Shown here: in pieces, positions 31,536 to 41,621 of the stretch
How positions within the stretch are numbered: position 1 is the stretch's first letter
Layout: each line of letters starts with the position of its first letter
NCBI GenBank assembly: GCA_030847615.1
Contig: JAUMIR010000001.1
Span: forward strand, 183,973,001-184,037,000
Direction of reading: 5' to 3'
Length of the DNA: 64,000 bases
Origin: Gambelia wislizenii
Taxonomy: Eukaryota; Chordata; Lepidosauria; Squamata; Crotaphytidae
Position numbers and translations under genes: made by a program
The notes under the pieces: generated by a model
The model's input: only the letters and a program-made list of their open reading frames with translations
Told to the model about the DNA's origin: nothing
The model's database searches: none

Positions 31536-32315
31536 TTACTCTCCTTTAGCAGAGTTCACAAGTGGAAGTGCTGAATCTCTTGAGTCTCTCTGAAACTAGT
31601 TTTAGCAAAGTAAGGCAAACAGGAAGTATTAAAGTTTCATAGCTAAAAACTTTACCAATTACATTTTAAGGTACATTCGGACATATATACATGCAGTGCC
31701 TAACTACAGGAAAGTTTCAAGAAGAGGAGCATCTCAACTGAGCCTGTATTCACTGTCTTGAGGGAGGAGGAAGTGGGAGGAGAGGGAGGAGTCTTTTATG
31801 TCCTTGCAAACACACCTGGAAGGTTCTCTGGTGACGTGGTGTGGTTGCTTAGATACATCTCCACAGCGGGAGACTGGGCAAATGGGAAAAGTTTTAGAGA
31901 TAGCATGTATAGGGTAGATGCATACAGGGAACCCTTACCGTCTACCATTCCATTGCTCTAATAGCAAATGGATGGAGGCGGTTAAAGAGAATGCTTGGTT
32001 TGGAAGTATTTCCCAACAATTCTCAGGTGTGGTTTACAACTTTTTCCTCTTAGTAGTGGAAGCATACCCAGATCATGGCCCCTCTGGACTTCCAATCCCT
32101 GGAAAAGTGTTCCCATTTCCCATCTCTTCTGGGAGTACTGACCATGTTAATATGATACTGGCATTAATGAGGATGCTAAAGAATTAGGCTCCTATTCTGC
32201 CTTGGTCAAGAGATCACTGAATGGCCTTCCTTTTGCATTCCAACACAAAAGTTGTGACAAACCTGGAGGGACAATGGGGGAAGTGCACCCCTTTTTGAGT
32301 AGATATTGTTGCACC
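31536..32315. other. Stretch without recognised feature
   Basis: No gene or classified repeat is visible. Confidence 0.4.
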
Positions 32316-32324
32316 ACTAACTTG

Positions 32325-32881
32325 TTGTTGTTGGTGTTGTGTGCCTTCCAAGTCATTTCCGACTTATGGCATCGCTAAGGTGACCTATCACAGTGTTTTC
32401 TTGGCAAGATTTGTTCAGAGGGGGTTTACCTCTGAGGCTGACAGAGCGTGACATGCCCAAGGTCACCCAGTGAATTTTCATGGCTGAGCAGGGATTCAAA
32501 CACTGGTCTCCAGAGTCATAGGAGATTTTCAGATGGGGGAAATAACCCCTGCGGAGATCAGGAAATGGGGCTGTTCCACTGCCAGCGCTCCATTTCGCAC
32601 ACCCCCGTTCTTTTCCCGATCTCCATTTGTTCTCCCTCCGTCCTGCTTTCATTTTCCTTCTGCTATTTTTTTACTAACGGAAGTTCTTTGTTAGTAAAAA
32701 ATAGCAGAAGGAAAATGAAAGCAAGATGAAGGAAGAATAAATGGAGACTGGGAGAAGGGCGGGTGTGTGTGAAACGGAGCACTGGCAGCGGAACAGCCCT
32801 GTTTCTCTCCTGATCTCCGTGGGGGTTATTTCCCCCGTCTGAACATCGCTCAAATCACTATGCCATACTGGCTCCACTGCT
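32325..32881 (-). mobile_element. tRNA-derived SINE (type 1) split by a foldback element
   Basis: The tail-side part (32325-32520) has the GTT run, 'cttggcaagatttgttcaga' and the B-box region (gggattcaaacactgg). After the 326-bp insertion the head continues at about 32848-32881 with 'ctcaaatcactatgccatac', which joins correctly to the first part when the insertion is removed. Confidence 0.8.
32523..32847. mobile_element. Foldback element with about 155-bp arms
   Basis: Left arm 32523-32678 and right arm 32690-32847 are reverse complements at roughly 80-85 per cent by eye, with an 11-nt loop (ggaagttcttt). The termini are 'ttcagatgggggaaataacc' and the inverse of 'ttcagacgggggaaataacc'. The loop-side end is best conserved (ttactaac / gttagtaa). 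It sits inside a SINE, so it is a mobile insertion. No copy elsewhere in the window and no coding capacity. Confidence 0.8.
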
Positions 32882-32884
32882 AAC

Positions 32885-34260
32885 TGCTCCCTCCCCATTT
32901 TCCCATTTTGAGGCTCAGGATTTTTGTGAAGTTGTTGCTGCTTTGGACTCCCAGGGGAACAAAAAGACGGTTGTACTTCATCTGTGAGTACACCCTAATT
33001 TTTTCTCTCCTCTGATCTAAAACCAGCTGCTGCTTCATCATCTCAATTAACCCCTCCATCCCTCCCCGCAGGTAAACAGCAGCAACATAAGCTACTGCCA
33101 GGATTTGGCAGCTGACAGGTTAGAGGGCCAACATGAAACTGTACAAGTAGAGCATTACACTCTGCGGCTCAGTATAGGATCTCAGCCAGAATGTGAGAAC
33201 ATCATTTTCTCTGCCACAAGCAGTAACATATCTTAAGCAAGCCCTGTGGATAAAACCAGATCCTACAGTTAAGCCAATAAACTTAACTCCAGAGCTAAAC
33301 TTAAAAGAATAAATGTATTTAAAACAGTGTGAGAGAATAGAAGAAATATAAACCTATACAAAAAGAAAGAAAACATATATTCACAATACTATCTAAGGCA
33401 GATTTAATAATCAACAAAGTATTTTCAGCTGACAAGCAAATACAACATGGGTCATCCTAGACTATGCATACTCAATATGGTTCTACTTTACTGAGATAGA
33501 AGGAACATGTCACGTACTGTGAAAAGATGGTGAGATATGTGATCCCTAAGACTAACCATTTAGCAGCCTGAAAGTAAGAAATCTTGGGTTGAACCGTAGC
33601 TTCCTCCAGAGAAGAAAAATGCTAGTAAAGAATCAACTGTATTTACCTTTTATATGAAAATAATCTAACTGCTGCATTAAGCCTTATGTAAGTATGTTTA
33701 TCTCTTGAAGTTCCTATGCCTCAAGCACTGATATTTATCAAAGAACAAGAAACTCTTAGCTACTTATACTATTCTGTCACTTTAGAAATATGTGAAGACC
33801 AAAAAGTACAAAATGTCTTTCCCAAAGCGAAATATTTATGCACACAGAAGAAAAAGCATTTGTAAGTTTATATGTCACTGTAACTGGATACAAGACTATT
33901 GTTTTAGCATCCACTTCTACAAGTTTATTCATGGGAGGGAATGTTTTAAGTTCTGAAGGTTTGCAGCCTTGGTATTAAATGTAAGATGAAAAAAAGATTA
34001 GAAATTAACCCATAAGGCTTAGTACTTAACACAAATTGTACTCTTTATGGAAATAAATGGAAGGGAAACTAGTTCTGTAGATAAAATAGACTGAAATGGG
34101 CCTATTAAAGGGCACCATTCTGTTTTCCTATTGAGTATTAAATCTGAATTTATTTATATATACGGTATATTTCTATCCTACTCATAAAGAGCCCAGGGAA
34201 GCTAAAAGTCTATATAGAACACAACACAGTGCAGTATCTAATTAATATATACTGTAATTC
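32885..34260. other. Stretch without recognised feature
   Basis: AT-rich sequence with no gene, repeat or exon signature that I can support. Confidence 0.4.
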
Positions 34261-34269
34261 TACTGACAG

Positions 34270-34498
34270 CCATCACGATGTACTGTAGTTGTTTGGGTGC
34301 TGAACTAGGACTCTGGAGACCAGGGTTTGAGTCCCTGCTTGGCCATGGAAACCCACTGTGTGATGCAGGGCAAGTCATATTCTCTTGGCCTCAGAGGAAG
34401 GCAATGGCAAACCCCCTCTGAACAAATCTTGCCAAGAAGACCTCATGATAGGTTCATCTTCAGGTCAGAAATGACTTGAAGGCACACAGCAACAAAAT
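34270..34498 (+). mobile_element. tRNA-derived SINE (type 1)
   Basis: Plus-strand copy. It has an A-box-side motif tgtagttgtttgggtgctga, a B-box region 'agggtttgagtccctgc', then the body landmarks 'cctcagaggaaggcaatggc' and 'aatcttgccaagaagacctc', and an ACAGCAACAA tail. Confidence 0.85.
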
Positions 34499-34716
34499 AT
34501 ATAACACTAAAATCACAATTATATAAGAAAACAGTATAAAATGATCAGCAAAGTTCTACACTTAAACAACAAAGCTCTTTTCGGAGTGGTGAATAGAAGG
34601 GGTTAGACAAAATCTAGTAGCAACTCTATTTTCATGCTATATGTGATACTAATAAGTAGAGAAGGGTCACAGCTCAGAAGTGGACAAACCCATGTTTTTC
34701 AGCATGAGGAAGGACT

Positions 34717-35264
34717 TTATCAGACAAGCTCCTTTAAACATTCTTTTGCTGACATTAAAAAATCCATTTTTATGCCAGCGAAAGAACGCTCCACCACCAC
34801 ACTTACCTTCTCTCCTGGTAGAAGGCTTCCCTGGCAATGAAGAGGAAGTGAATGAAGCCCCATTTACTTCCTCCTTTGAAATCCCATGAGAGTTCATCAC
34901 ATGGGAAATTTAAAAATAAAACAAAAAATAAAACATACAAAGTTACATCAAGCACATACACATACTTTAAAACTTCCAAGTAAACCAGGGAGGGTAATAA
35001 AAAGTGTGCCACCTACCTGGATGTCGTGATCTCACCCAGAAGTGTTCTAGCCGGTCCGGCCATTCACGAGGTAAGTATGTGAAAAATAAAGACGCAAGGT
35101 TACATAAAAAAAGGGCACAGTTGATCTATTGATGGCTTGGGACATCAATAAAACAGATCAGCTTAAGGACAAGACATAAACGCGAAAGGGTGATGTCATC
35201 TGGTATGCGCACCTTTTCACATTTGTGGCATCGTTATGACATTGTATTTAGTGCATCTGATAAA
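34717..35264. mobile_element. DNA transposon with TTATCAGA ends, copy 2
   Basis: Termini ttatcaga (34717-34724) and the inverse tctgataa (35257-35264); the palindromic match extends outward to actttatcaga/tctgataaagt. The interior follows the same order of blocks as the 13.0-kb copy ('acttaccttctct', 'catgggaaatt', 'aaccagggaggg', 'ccacctacctgg', 'agaagtgttcta'). 548 bp, non-coding. Confidence 0.65.
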
Positions 35265-35594
35265 GTTCGAAGTCATAGGTTCAATCCATCCAGAAGATTC
35301 CTATTGATGGCTAATGAATGAAGTAGATATTTAAGTAGAGAGAGCTCACTTTCTTTCAGCTGGTAGTAAGCCAGAATCCTCTCACACCTGGTTGTAGGCT
35401 GGGGTCCTCAAACAAAGCCTAAATGTACCCCAGACCCAGTTTTTCTAGATTGATTTGGTGGCCAAAACCAGAGAAATATAACTCACAACTTGCTAGCTAC
35501 CTGAAAGCTCCACCTACTTTTCTCACAGAAATTTTGTTTTGTATGTCTTACACAGACGTAAACCTCAAAGGAAAAACTTTCAGGCATGTAAAGT

Positions 35595-35757
35595 CGCTGT
35601 TGTTTTGGCAAGTTTTCTTCAGAGGGAGTTTGCCAGTGCCTTCCACTGAAGCTGAGAGAATGTGACTTGTCTAAGGTCAGCCAGTGGGTTTCCATGGCCA
35701 AGGGGGGAATTTAAACCATAGTCTCCTAGCGTCCTAGTTCAACACTCAAACCACTAC
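35595..35757 (-). mobile_element. tRNA-derived SINE (type 1), 3' truncated
   Basis: Minus-strand copy with the B-box region (gggaatttaaaccatagtc on plus), body 'gctgagagaatgtgacttgt' and head remnant 'aacactcaaaccactac'. The GTT tail is shortened. Confidence 0.7.
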
Positions 35758-36930
35758 AAGTACAGATCAGTTTTAGGCATGCCTACTCAAATGTAACACC
35801 TAGTTCAATAGCTTTCAGTGCTAAGCAGGGAAATCCCTTTCTTACATCTGATCATTAAGAGATTAGAATGCTTTTAATGCCTTCAGTACTTTGCTCCTTT
35901 GAGTGATAAAGATATTTGAAGAGAAAGTGGCCATGCAAGAAGGTGTGGAAACTGGACACATGTTCTAAAAATCCATTTTCCCTTCTGCATCAATTACATC
36001 TTTGAATACAGGGTACATGTTTTGATAATGACTAATGGAGTTGCAAGTTATTTACATTTGTGGTAAATATGTGGTTTTCCAATGGACTTTTACAGACAAA
36101 TTATCTATAGAAAAGATAACTGGCATTAAATTACTGTCTGAGTCAAAGTTTTTCTTATTAATGCATACTAAACATGTTGTACCACAGAAATGGAAATGAG
36201 TTTCATATATGACAACAGCTGCACATTGATGAACATATAAAGAGTGCTGCCCGATCAGACTAAAGAACTCTTAGTATGTACTCACAGTGGCCAATAACAT
36301 GCCTATGGGAAGCCCACAAGCTGGATGTGAGCAAAAGGAACACGCTCTCATCAGACAGATATAAAGGAATCCTCTACCATCATTAAGACTGCAAAAAATA
36401 AATTTCTAGCAGTTCTGTGGACTGAGTTTTTTCTTCGTGGACTTTTTATGTTGGAATAAATTAACATGGCTATGTCTTTTAAATACTATTACTCTCCCAG
36501 ACAGTCATAATGGGACCATTTGTTACTGGAAATGTATAGAACTACTACCATTGAGTGGAATGACTATGTAACTTTGGAGTAGTTGTTAAACTTACAAGAA
36601 GTTATATAAAGTTAAAATATGACAATGTGTTTCCCCCCACAAGGGGTCCATGTTTATGAAATATTGGAAAGAGAAATCACATTCATCTAATAACATCGCA
36701 CATCTATTTATTGTCATTTTTATTACGCTAAAACAAGGAAGCCTTTGGGTTGGCAAAAGACAAACACATTTACTATGGCATATGTTTTTATGAACTGCAG
36801 TGTGTTTCACTGGTCCATTGAGTCTTGTGGCACCATAAAAACAGACACATTTTCTCTGAATGAAGTAAGGCTCTTGCCCACAAAAGCACACCAGCCAATA
36901 TGCCACAGAAATTATTGATCGTGTTTTGTT
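35758..36930. other. Stretch without recognised feature
   Basis: No gene or classified repeat is visible. Confidence 0.4.
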
Positions 36931-36933
36931 TAA

Positions 36934-37565
36934 GGGCTTGTCTATATGAGGGGGAAAATGTGGATTGATGTGCACTAACACAAATTCAAAGCAGCTTTGA
37001 TTTGTCTTAATGATGGTGGGTTGTTTTTTTTTGCAAAATCGCAGGCATGCAAAGCTATCCGCTTCTTCTGTTCCAATGGGCATGCCTGCAAATTAAGATG
37101 GGGGTTGTGAGTGAATTACTCATGTTTCCGTTCTCACCAGTTGCAGCCGCCGAACAGTACTTAAAAAAAAAGCATATCTAAGGTGTGAAAGTATGATATT
37201 TAGCCTAAATAAATGGGGGGTGGCAGCTGTTTTGTTGGCTCAGTGCACAATCACTAAGGCAAAAATCCAACATGGTGGTTCTTGATAAATCCTTGTTATC
37301 AAGCTCCGTCCCCTGTGCACGTCTGACCAATCAGCTTTCCACCTCCACTTTTATTGGAATGCAAGTTGTCCCAAAGAGTGGGGATGCACATTTCCACAGA
37401 GCTTTTTAAAAAATACAGGAAACCTATGAAGGCTTTTCCTTTGGAGTTTTTGGTGGTTTCGGCCCCCCTCCTTCTGAATACGGTGGATTGATGCGGGATG
37501 GCATTTACACAAATCGTATTCTCCTCGAATTCTATGAGGAGTATTTTCGATGTTTAGACAACCCC
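36934..37565 (-). mobile_element. Harbinger-like MITE with exact TAA duplication
   Basis: Ends gggcttgtctatatgagggg and 'tgtttagacaacccc', imperfect inverted repeats. TAA flanks both sides (36931-36933, 37566-37568), matching the TWA target of PIF/Harbinger elements. The interior is the reverse complement of the 30.9-kb copy: 'aatccaacatggtggttctt', 'ccaatcagctttccacctcc', 'ccccctccttctgaatacgg'. The best-defined member of the five. Minus-strand frames across it are chance frames. Confidence 0.8.
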
Positions 37566-37822
37566 TAAAACTTTTTCATATCAAACCAAGTTATTACGCT
37601 CACACTTGGGATGGTGAAATTCCTCTGGACAGGTAGTAAATTTGTTACCAGGGCCATTCTGTACAAAATGGGGGTGCAGGGTACGGGTGGGAAAGTGTTC
37701 GTATGTGTTGAGTGGGACGTTTGAGGTGAATTAAACTCTGATCTGTCTGGTGGATGACTTCTGAAAATTTATTGTGCCATCATGTGTGTGCTTCAAACTT
37801 TGTGATAGGGAGAAGGGGTCAC

Positions 37823-37824
<2 letters not shown>

Positions 37825-37862
<38 letters not shown>
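37825..37862. repeat. (AG)n microsatellite
   Basis: About 18 AG units, followed by a short imperfect TATC tract. Confidence 0.95.
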
Positions 37863-37865
<3 letters not shown>

Positions 37866-38062
37866 CTATCTATTTGTCATCTATCATATCTATCTGTTTG
37901 CAGTTCTGGAAACAGTGTTCTAAACTGCCACCTTGTATGCAACTCATCTTTAGCAACTGGAGAAGGTAGAAGCTGAAAGGTTTTGCTCATTATATTTTTC
38001 AATCCTGTTTGTTAATTGTTTCAATATGTGTATGTGTGTGCATGTATAAAATGTATATGAGA

Positions 38063-38297
38063 GCTAGCATGGTGTAGTGGTTTGAGTGTTGGACTATGAC
38101 TCTGGAGAACAGGGTTCAAATCCCTGCTCAGCCATGAAAACCGACTTTGGGCAAGTCATATCCTCTCAGCCTCAGAGGAAGGCAAAGACAAAGACAACCC
38201 CCCCCCCCGAACAAAACTTGCCAAAAAACCCCCATAATAGGTTCAACTTAGGGTCACCATAAGTCGGAAATGACTTGGAAGGCAAACAGCAACAATA
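38063..38297 (+). mobile_element. tRNA-derived SINE (type 1)
   Basis: Well-preserved head: A-box-like tagcatggtgtagtggtttg, B-box 'gggttcaaatccctgc'. The body has 'tctcagcctcagaggaaggc' and the 3' part 'ataagtcggaaatgacttgg'. It ends in an ACAGCAACA tail merging into a TA tract. Confidence 0.9.
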
Positions 38298-38370
38298 TAT
38301 ATATATATATGATAAGCCTATTCTCCATTTCAGCACCCCTTTTGCTGCTCTGAGATGCCTCTCTGTGAGT

Positions 38371-38575
38371 GTGTGAGTGAAGCTAATCAGGGTCAGCCCT
38401 AGTTAGTACTTGGATGGAAGACCACCAAAGAATATCAGGTGCTATAGGCAACATTTCAGAGGAAGGAACTGGCAAAATCACCTCTGAGGATTCCTTGTCT
38501 AAGAAAACCCTTTGAATTTCATGGGATCACCATAAGTGGACATGTGACTTGAAAGTGTGCATGCACACACACATT
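38371..38575 (+). mobile_element. 5S rRNA-derived SINE
   Basis: The head (38380-38447) reads 'aagctaatcagggtcagccc', 'tagttagtacttggatggaa', 'gaccacc', 'aatatcaggtgctat', which follows the 3' half of vertebrate 5S rRNA (aagctaagcagggtcgggcc..ttagtacttggatgggagac..). The first 45 nt of the 5S part are missing. The body is 'tcagaggaaggaactggcaa' and 'ctttgaatttcatgggatca', and it ends in a CA tract. Confidence 0.85.
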
Positions 38576-38589
38576 TTTATATACATATA

Positions 38590-38684
38590 TGTTGTTCTTT
38601 TTGTTGTTGTTGTGTGTCTTCAAGTAGTTTCTGTTTATGGTGACCCTAAGCAAACCTATCGCAAGAGTTTTCTTGGCAGGCGTT

Positions 38685-38690
<6 letters not shown>
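38590..38690 (-). mobile_element. tRNA-derived SINE (type 1), 3' fragment
   Basis: Only the tail side remains: a GTT run, 'gtgtgtcttcaagtagtttc', 'atggtgaccctaagcaaacc', 'gttttcttggcagg'. Confidence 0.75.
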
Positions 38691-38721
<31 letters not shown>

Positions 38722-38725
38722 ATAA
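38688..38725. repeat. (TA)n(TG)n microsatellite
   Basis: A TA tract merging directly into a TG tract. Confidence 0.9.
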
Positions 38726-38785
38726 ATATATAAATTTAATTATGTATGCATTTTTAATTTTAATCTTTTAATTCTTATTTTTATA

Positions 38786-39036
38786 CAGTAGTACCCCGAT
38801 ATCCACTGATTCATTATCCACAGATTCAATTACCCATGGGACACAAAACAGCACACCTACCATAGAGTCTTCCTAGAAAATGTGTCCTCTCTAATCAATT
38901 TCTATGTCCTCTAAGGCAACTCTATGGTATTTTAAACCGCAAGTCCCATTATTTTCAATAGTGTTTGCTATTATCCACGGTTTTCAGTATCCACCCCCCT
39001 CCAGGACCGATCCCCAGCGGATATGGGGGTCTACTG
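38786..39036 (+). mobile_element. Tigger/pogo-like MITE, subfamily B
   Basis: Ends cagtagtaccccgatatcc and the inverse 'atgggggtctactg', each next to TA. The body is full length compared with the 11.6- and 16.3-kb copies. Confidence 0.9.
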
Positions 39037-39044
39037 TACTGTGT

Positions 39045-39136
39045 TTTTAGCTAGTGTTGTTTTTAAATGTTGTGAGCCTCCTTGGCTCCTACCATAGGGA
39101 GAAAGGCGGGATATAAATAATAATGATGATGATACG
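39045..39136 (+). mobile_element. L2-like LINE 3' tail
   Basis: 'tgagcctccttggctcctac' then 'agggagaaaggcgggatata' and aataataatgatgatgat. This is the short 3' end typical of dead-on-arrival L2 copies. Confidence 0.7.
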
Positions 39137-39142
39137 TATGTA

Positions 39143-39376
39143 CAGTTGTCCCTTCATATTCACTGGGGTTTGGACCCCAGCACGGATACCAAAATCCGTG
39201 AACACTCAAGTCCCATTATATGCAATGGCATAGCAACATGGTGTCCCTTATATAAGATGGCCAAATCAAGGTTTGCTTTTTGGATTATTATTTTTTAAAG
39301 AATATTTTCAAGCCGTGAATACTTGAAAATGATTCAATAATTTATACTTAAATCCATGGATATGGAGGGACAACTG
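39143..39376 (-). mobile_element. Tigger/pogo-like MITE, subfamily A
   Basis: Inverted copy: starts cagttgtcccttcatattc after TA and ends 'ggatatggagggacaactg'. It contains the complement of the subfamily landmarks ('gtgtcccttatataagatgg', 'aaggtttgctttttggatta'). Confidence 0.85.
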
Positions 39377-39546
39377 TTACTGTATATGTATACTGTATAT
39401 GTGTGTGTGTGAGACTCAGCTGACTCAGCCTCTGTTGATGGGGCGTGAGGAGGGTCTGGAAAACTTTGGGGTGTGTGTGAGAGAAGACTTGGAGGGGCTT
39501 CTTCCTCCTCCTCCCCTTTGCAGGCCTTAGTGGGCCCAGCGGGCGC

Positions 39547-39560
39547 GTTGCCGTGACAAC
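39547..39560. promoter_or_regulatory. RFX X-box-like site
   Basis: gttgccgtgacaac is a near-palindromic site that fits the RFX X-box consensus (two half-sites GTTGCC and, inverted, GTTGTC, 2-nt spacer) with one departure. It lies 157 bp upstream of the ATG at 39717. RFX sites of this form are common in promoters of ciliary genes, but also occur elsewhere. Confidence 0.5.
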
Positions 39561-39716
39561 GAGGAGAAGCCCTTTCCCCGCTCGCTCGCTCGCTCCTTCT
39601 CCCCCCTCCCAACCCACCGCCGCCACTCCCCCAACTCGCTCCCCCCCCTCCGCTGCTCCTCTGGCTGGCTGTTCCCCTCCCTCCGTCCCTCCCTTTGCCC
39701 AGAGCCAGCCGCAAAC

Positions 39717-39803
39717 ATGGCAGCGGCCGCCGCTCGCAGCCTCCGCGCTGGTGTCGTGGCTGCTGCGGCAGCAGCTCCCTCGCCAGCCAACTTACGGTCC
39801 CAG
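39717..39803 (+). CDS. Candidate first coding exon of a host gene
   Basis: ATG in good Kozak context (A at -3, G at +4: aaacatgg) inside the CpG island. Twenty-nine codons, Ala-rich with basic residues near the N-terminus (MAAAAARSLRAGVV..., ending PANLRSQ). It ends CAG followed by a strong donor, GTGAGG. Phase 0 at the junction. The Ala/Arg composition could suit a mitochondrial presequence, but an Ala run from a GCN-rich CpG island is equally likely. Gene not identified. The next in-frame candidates are at 41505-41621 and 62002-62055. Confidence 0.5.
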
Positions 39804-39870
39804 GTGAGGGTGACCGGGAGGGGACGGGTGGCCGTGGCGAGGTGGCGGCGCAAGAAGAGAGCCTGAACAG

Positions 39871-40190
39871 GGCCATCTTCTTTCTCCCCCATTCCCCCTT
39901 CCTTCCTTCCCTCTATGGCAGCAGCCTCTTCAGTTTGGGGGTGGGGTGATGGAGGGGCTGCTCTTGCTCCCCAGTCAGCTGAGCCAACCTGCCCCCCTTT
40001 TTTTGGATGACCAACAACCGAACTGGAGAGCTGGGGTGGGCTTTTTCTTTCCCTCCTTCCACTCCCCCCCGTATCAGGACCCCCATTTTTTGGGAGGAGT
40101 TCCCCACTTCAATGTGTGTGTGTGTGTGTGTCCCTGAGCATGTGTAGATTGCAATTGGCTCTGACTCAGCTGAGGTTTGGTAGTCATAAG
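39871..40190. other. Intron start with a TG microsatellite
   Basis: Follows the donor at 39804. It has a short TG tract at about 40113-40130 and nothing else I recognise. The last 8 bp (gtcataag, 40183-40190) are one half of the next element's target duplication. Confidence 0.5.
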
Positions 40191-40419
40191 CAGGACAGGT
40201 TTAAGGAATTTTGGAGCCCCCTGCAATGCTTTATTTTAGGGGACCCCATATCTTTATCTCAGGTCAATGGAACCTAACTCAACCTAAGCTACTCACAGTA
40301 CAGGATATTCAGATTATTACTAATAATGTTTTTGCAGGAGGAGGGTTACTACAGGCCCTCCCCACAATGATGGGGCCCCCTGCGGATTCTGACACCACTG
40401 GTGCCTTAAACCGGCCCTG
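40191..40419. mobile_element. hAT-like MITE, 229 bp, exact target duplication
   Basis: Ends caggacaggtttaaggaatt and the inverse 'gccttaaaccggccctg'. The flanks are an exact 8-bp duplication, gtcataag (40183-40190 and 40420-40427). It is the short form of the element at 11.47-12.94 kb, sharing 'ccccctgcaatgctttattt' and 'cagtacaggatattcagatt'. No coding capacity. Confidence 0.95.
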
Positions 40420-40734
40420 GTCATAAGTGTTCTGTGGCACTATTGCTACAGTGGCAAATCCAGATGCCCCCCCCCCCAAAAACGCACACCCCTAGCTTAA
40501 CAGCTAGCAGCCACACTGGGGGATGGAGGTCTGTGATGAGGATCAACATGGCCCCCATAAATTGGGGGGAGTCTGACAGGGATCTAGCCTGGGGTCCCTG
40601 GATTAGGAGCTCCCCCCCCATGATATTATTGTACAATTTTATTATGTAAATCCATTTAGCTTTCCCCTCCAATAAATACATATAAATATTACTTTGGTGT
40701 CATCATTTAAACTGACTTATTTTAATGTTTCTCT

Positions 40735-40978
40735 TAAATCCTATAGACCATCTCCTCTGCTCTTAACCCTAGCAGTAGGTGTTTTAATGTTTTCTGTAAT
40801 GTTTTTAACTTGCAAAATTGTTTAATTCCTTTTTAAATTTTATATTCATAATGTGATTTTAACTTTGTGCTGTTTTTAGCTTGTATTGTGTTTATAATGA
40901 TGTTGTTAACTGCCTTGAGGCCCATTGATGGGAGGAAGGTGGGATAGAAATGAAAATACTAATACTAATAATGATAGG
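40735..40978 (+). mobile_element. L2-like LINE 3' tail
   Basis: Contains 'aactgccttgaggcccattg', 'gggaggaaggtgggatagaa' and an A/TAATA-rich end, the usual 3' end of L2 copies. No coding part is retained. Confidence 0.65.
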
Positions 40979-41504
40979 TAGGGGGCCGCCAGAGATCCTG
41001 GCCTGGAGGCCCACTTCAGGATGTGGGGGCCATGCTTAGCTGAATCCCCATCACAGCCAGACTGGATACATTTTTCTGAGAGTGGGTGAACCTCTCCCCC
41101 CCTGCTTTCAAGCCCCACAACCCTTGTCTTGAATGCAATGAGGGGGGGAATAGAGCTGGTCCCTGTGGCTTTAATGCTGGCGCTGTGTTGTACGTGTGAG
41201 GCTGTGGGTCTGGTGGGTGAGTGCGCAGTGGGTGTCTCTTTGCTTCTTTCCCCCACTTCTTCTGGCACCTCAGTTGTTGCTCTGTTTGCCTACACACACC
41301 AGGACCAGCCTTCTTCCCTGGGCCATAGGGTTCTCCAGGTGCTCTTTCTCTAGGGCAATTATAACCTGAATAGCAAAGTCATTCCCATTTTCCCCTCCTC
41401 TTTCTTTCCTCCACTTTCTCAGGGATAAATAAGACAGGCTCACCAGTCCACTTCTCTCCCTCCTCCTCTCCCTCCACGTTTCCACCCCCCCCTTCCTCCC
41501 AATA

Positions 41505-41621
41505 ATGTGGAAACTCAACAAGAGCAGCAAAGTTCTCCTGGATGATTCTCCTGAGGAGGAAGAGAGCCGTCAGCATGATTCTCCACCTCCATCATCACCA
41601 GCAGCCACCTTCTCAGCACAG
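41505..41621 (+). CDS. Candidate second coding exon, or alternative first exon
   Basis: Thirty-nine codons from an ATG at 41505 to CAG before a donor GTAAAA at 41622: MWKLNKSSKVLLDDSPEEEE followed by SRQHDSPPPSSPAATFSAQ. Composition is acidic, then Ser/Pro-rich, as in a disordered protein region. There are two readings. It may be an alternative first exon using this ATG. Or it may be an internal exon beginning at 41523 after an AG, preceded by a long pyrimidine tract (41450-41500). The second reading keeps phase 0 with the 39803 donor. Gene not identified. Confidence 0.55.

Larger units (their letters stand above)
39420..39870 (+). promoter_or_regulatory. CpG island promoter
   Basis: GC-rich stretch with many CpG dinucleotides, unlike the AT-leaning flanks and unlike the minisatellites because it is not tandemly repeated. 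It includes ctcgctcgctcgct, 'gccgccgctcgcagcctccg' and the first candidate exon. No TATA box is evident, as in many CpG promoters. The long minus-strand frames here are GC-rich chance frames. Confidence 0.75.

Noticed and set aside
36592..37083. 163-codon minus-strand frame
   Set aside because: It spans the edge of a Harbinger-like MITE and flanking DNA, with no homology that I recognise.
39334..39892. Minus-strand frames of 92-180 codons in the CpG island
   Set aside because: GC-rich composition suppresses stops. The frames overlap in two phases and lack domain signs; the plus-strand ATG with donor is a better explanation.
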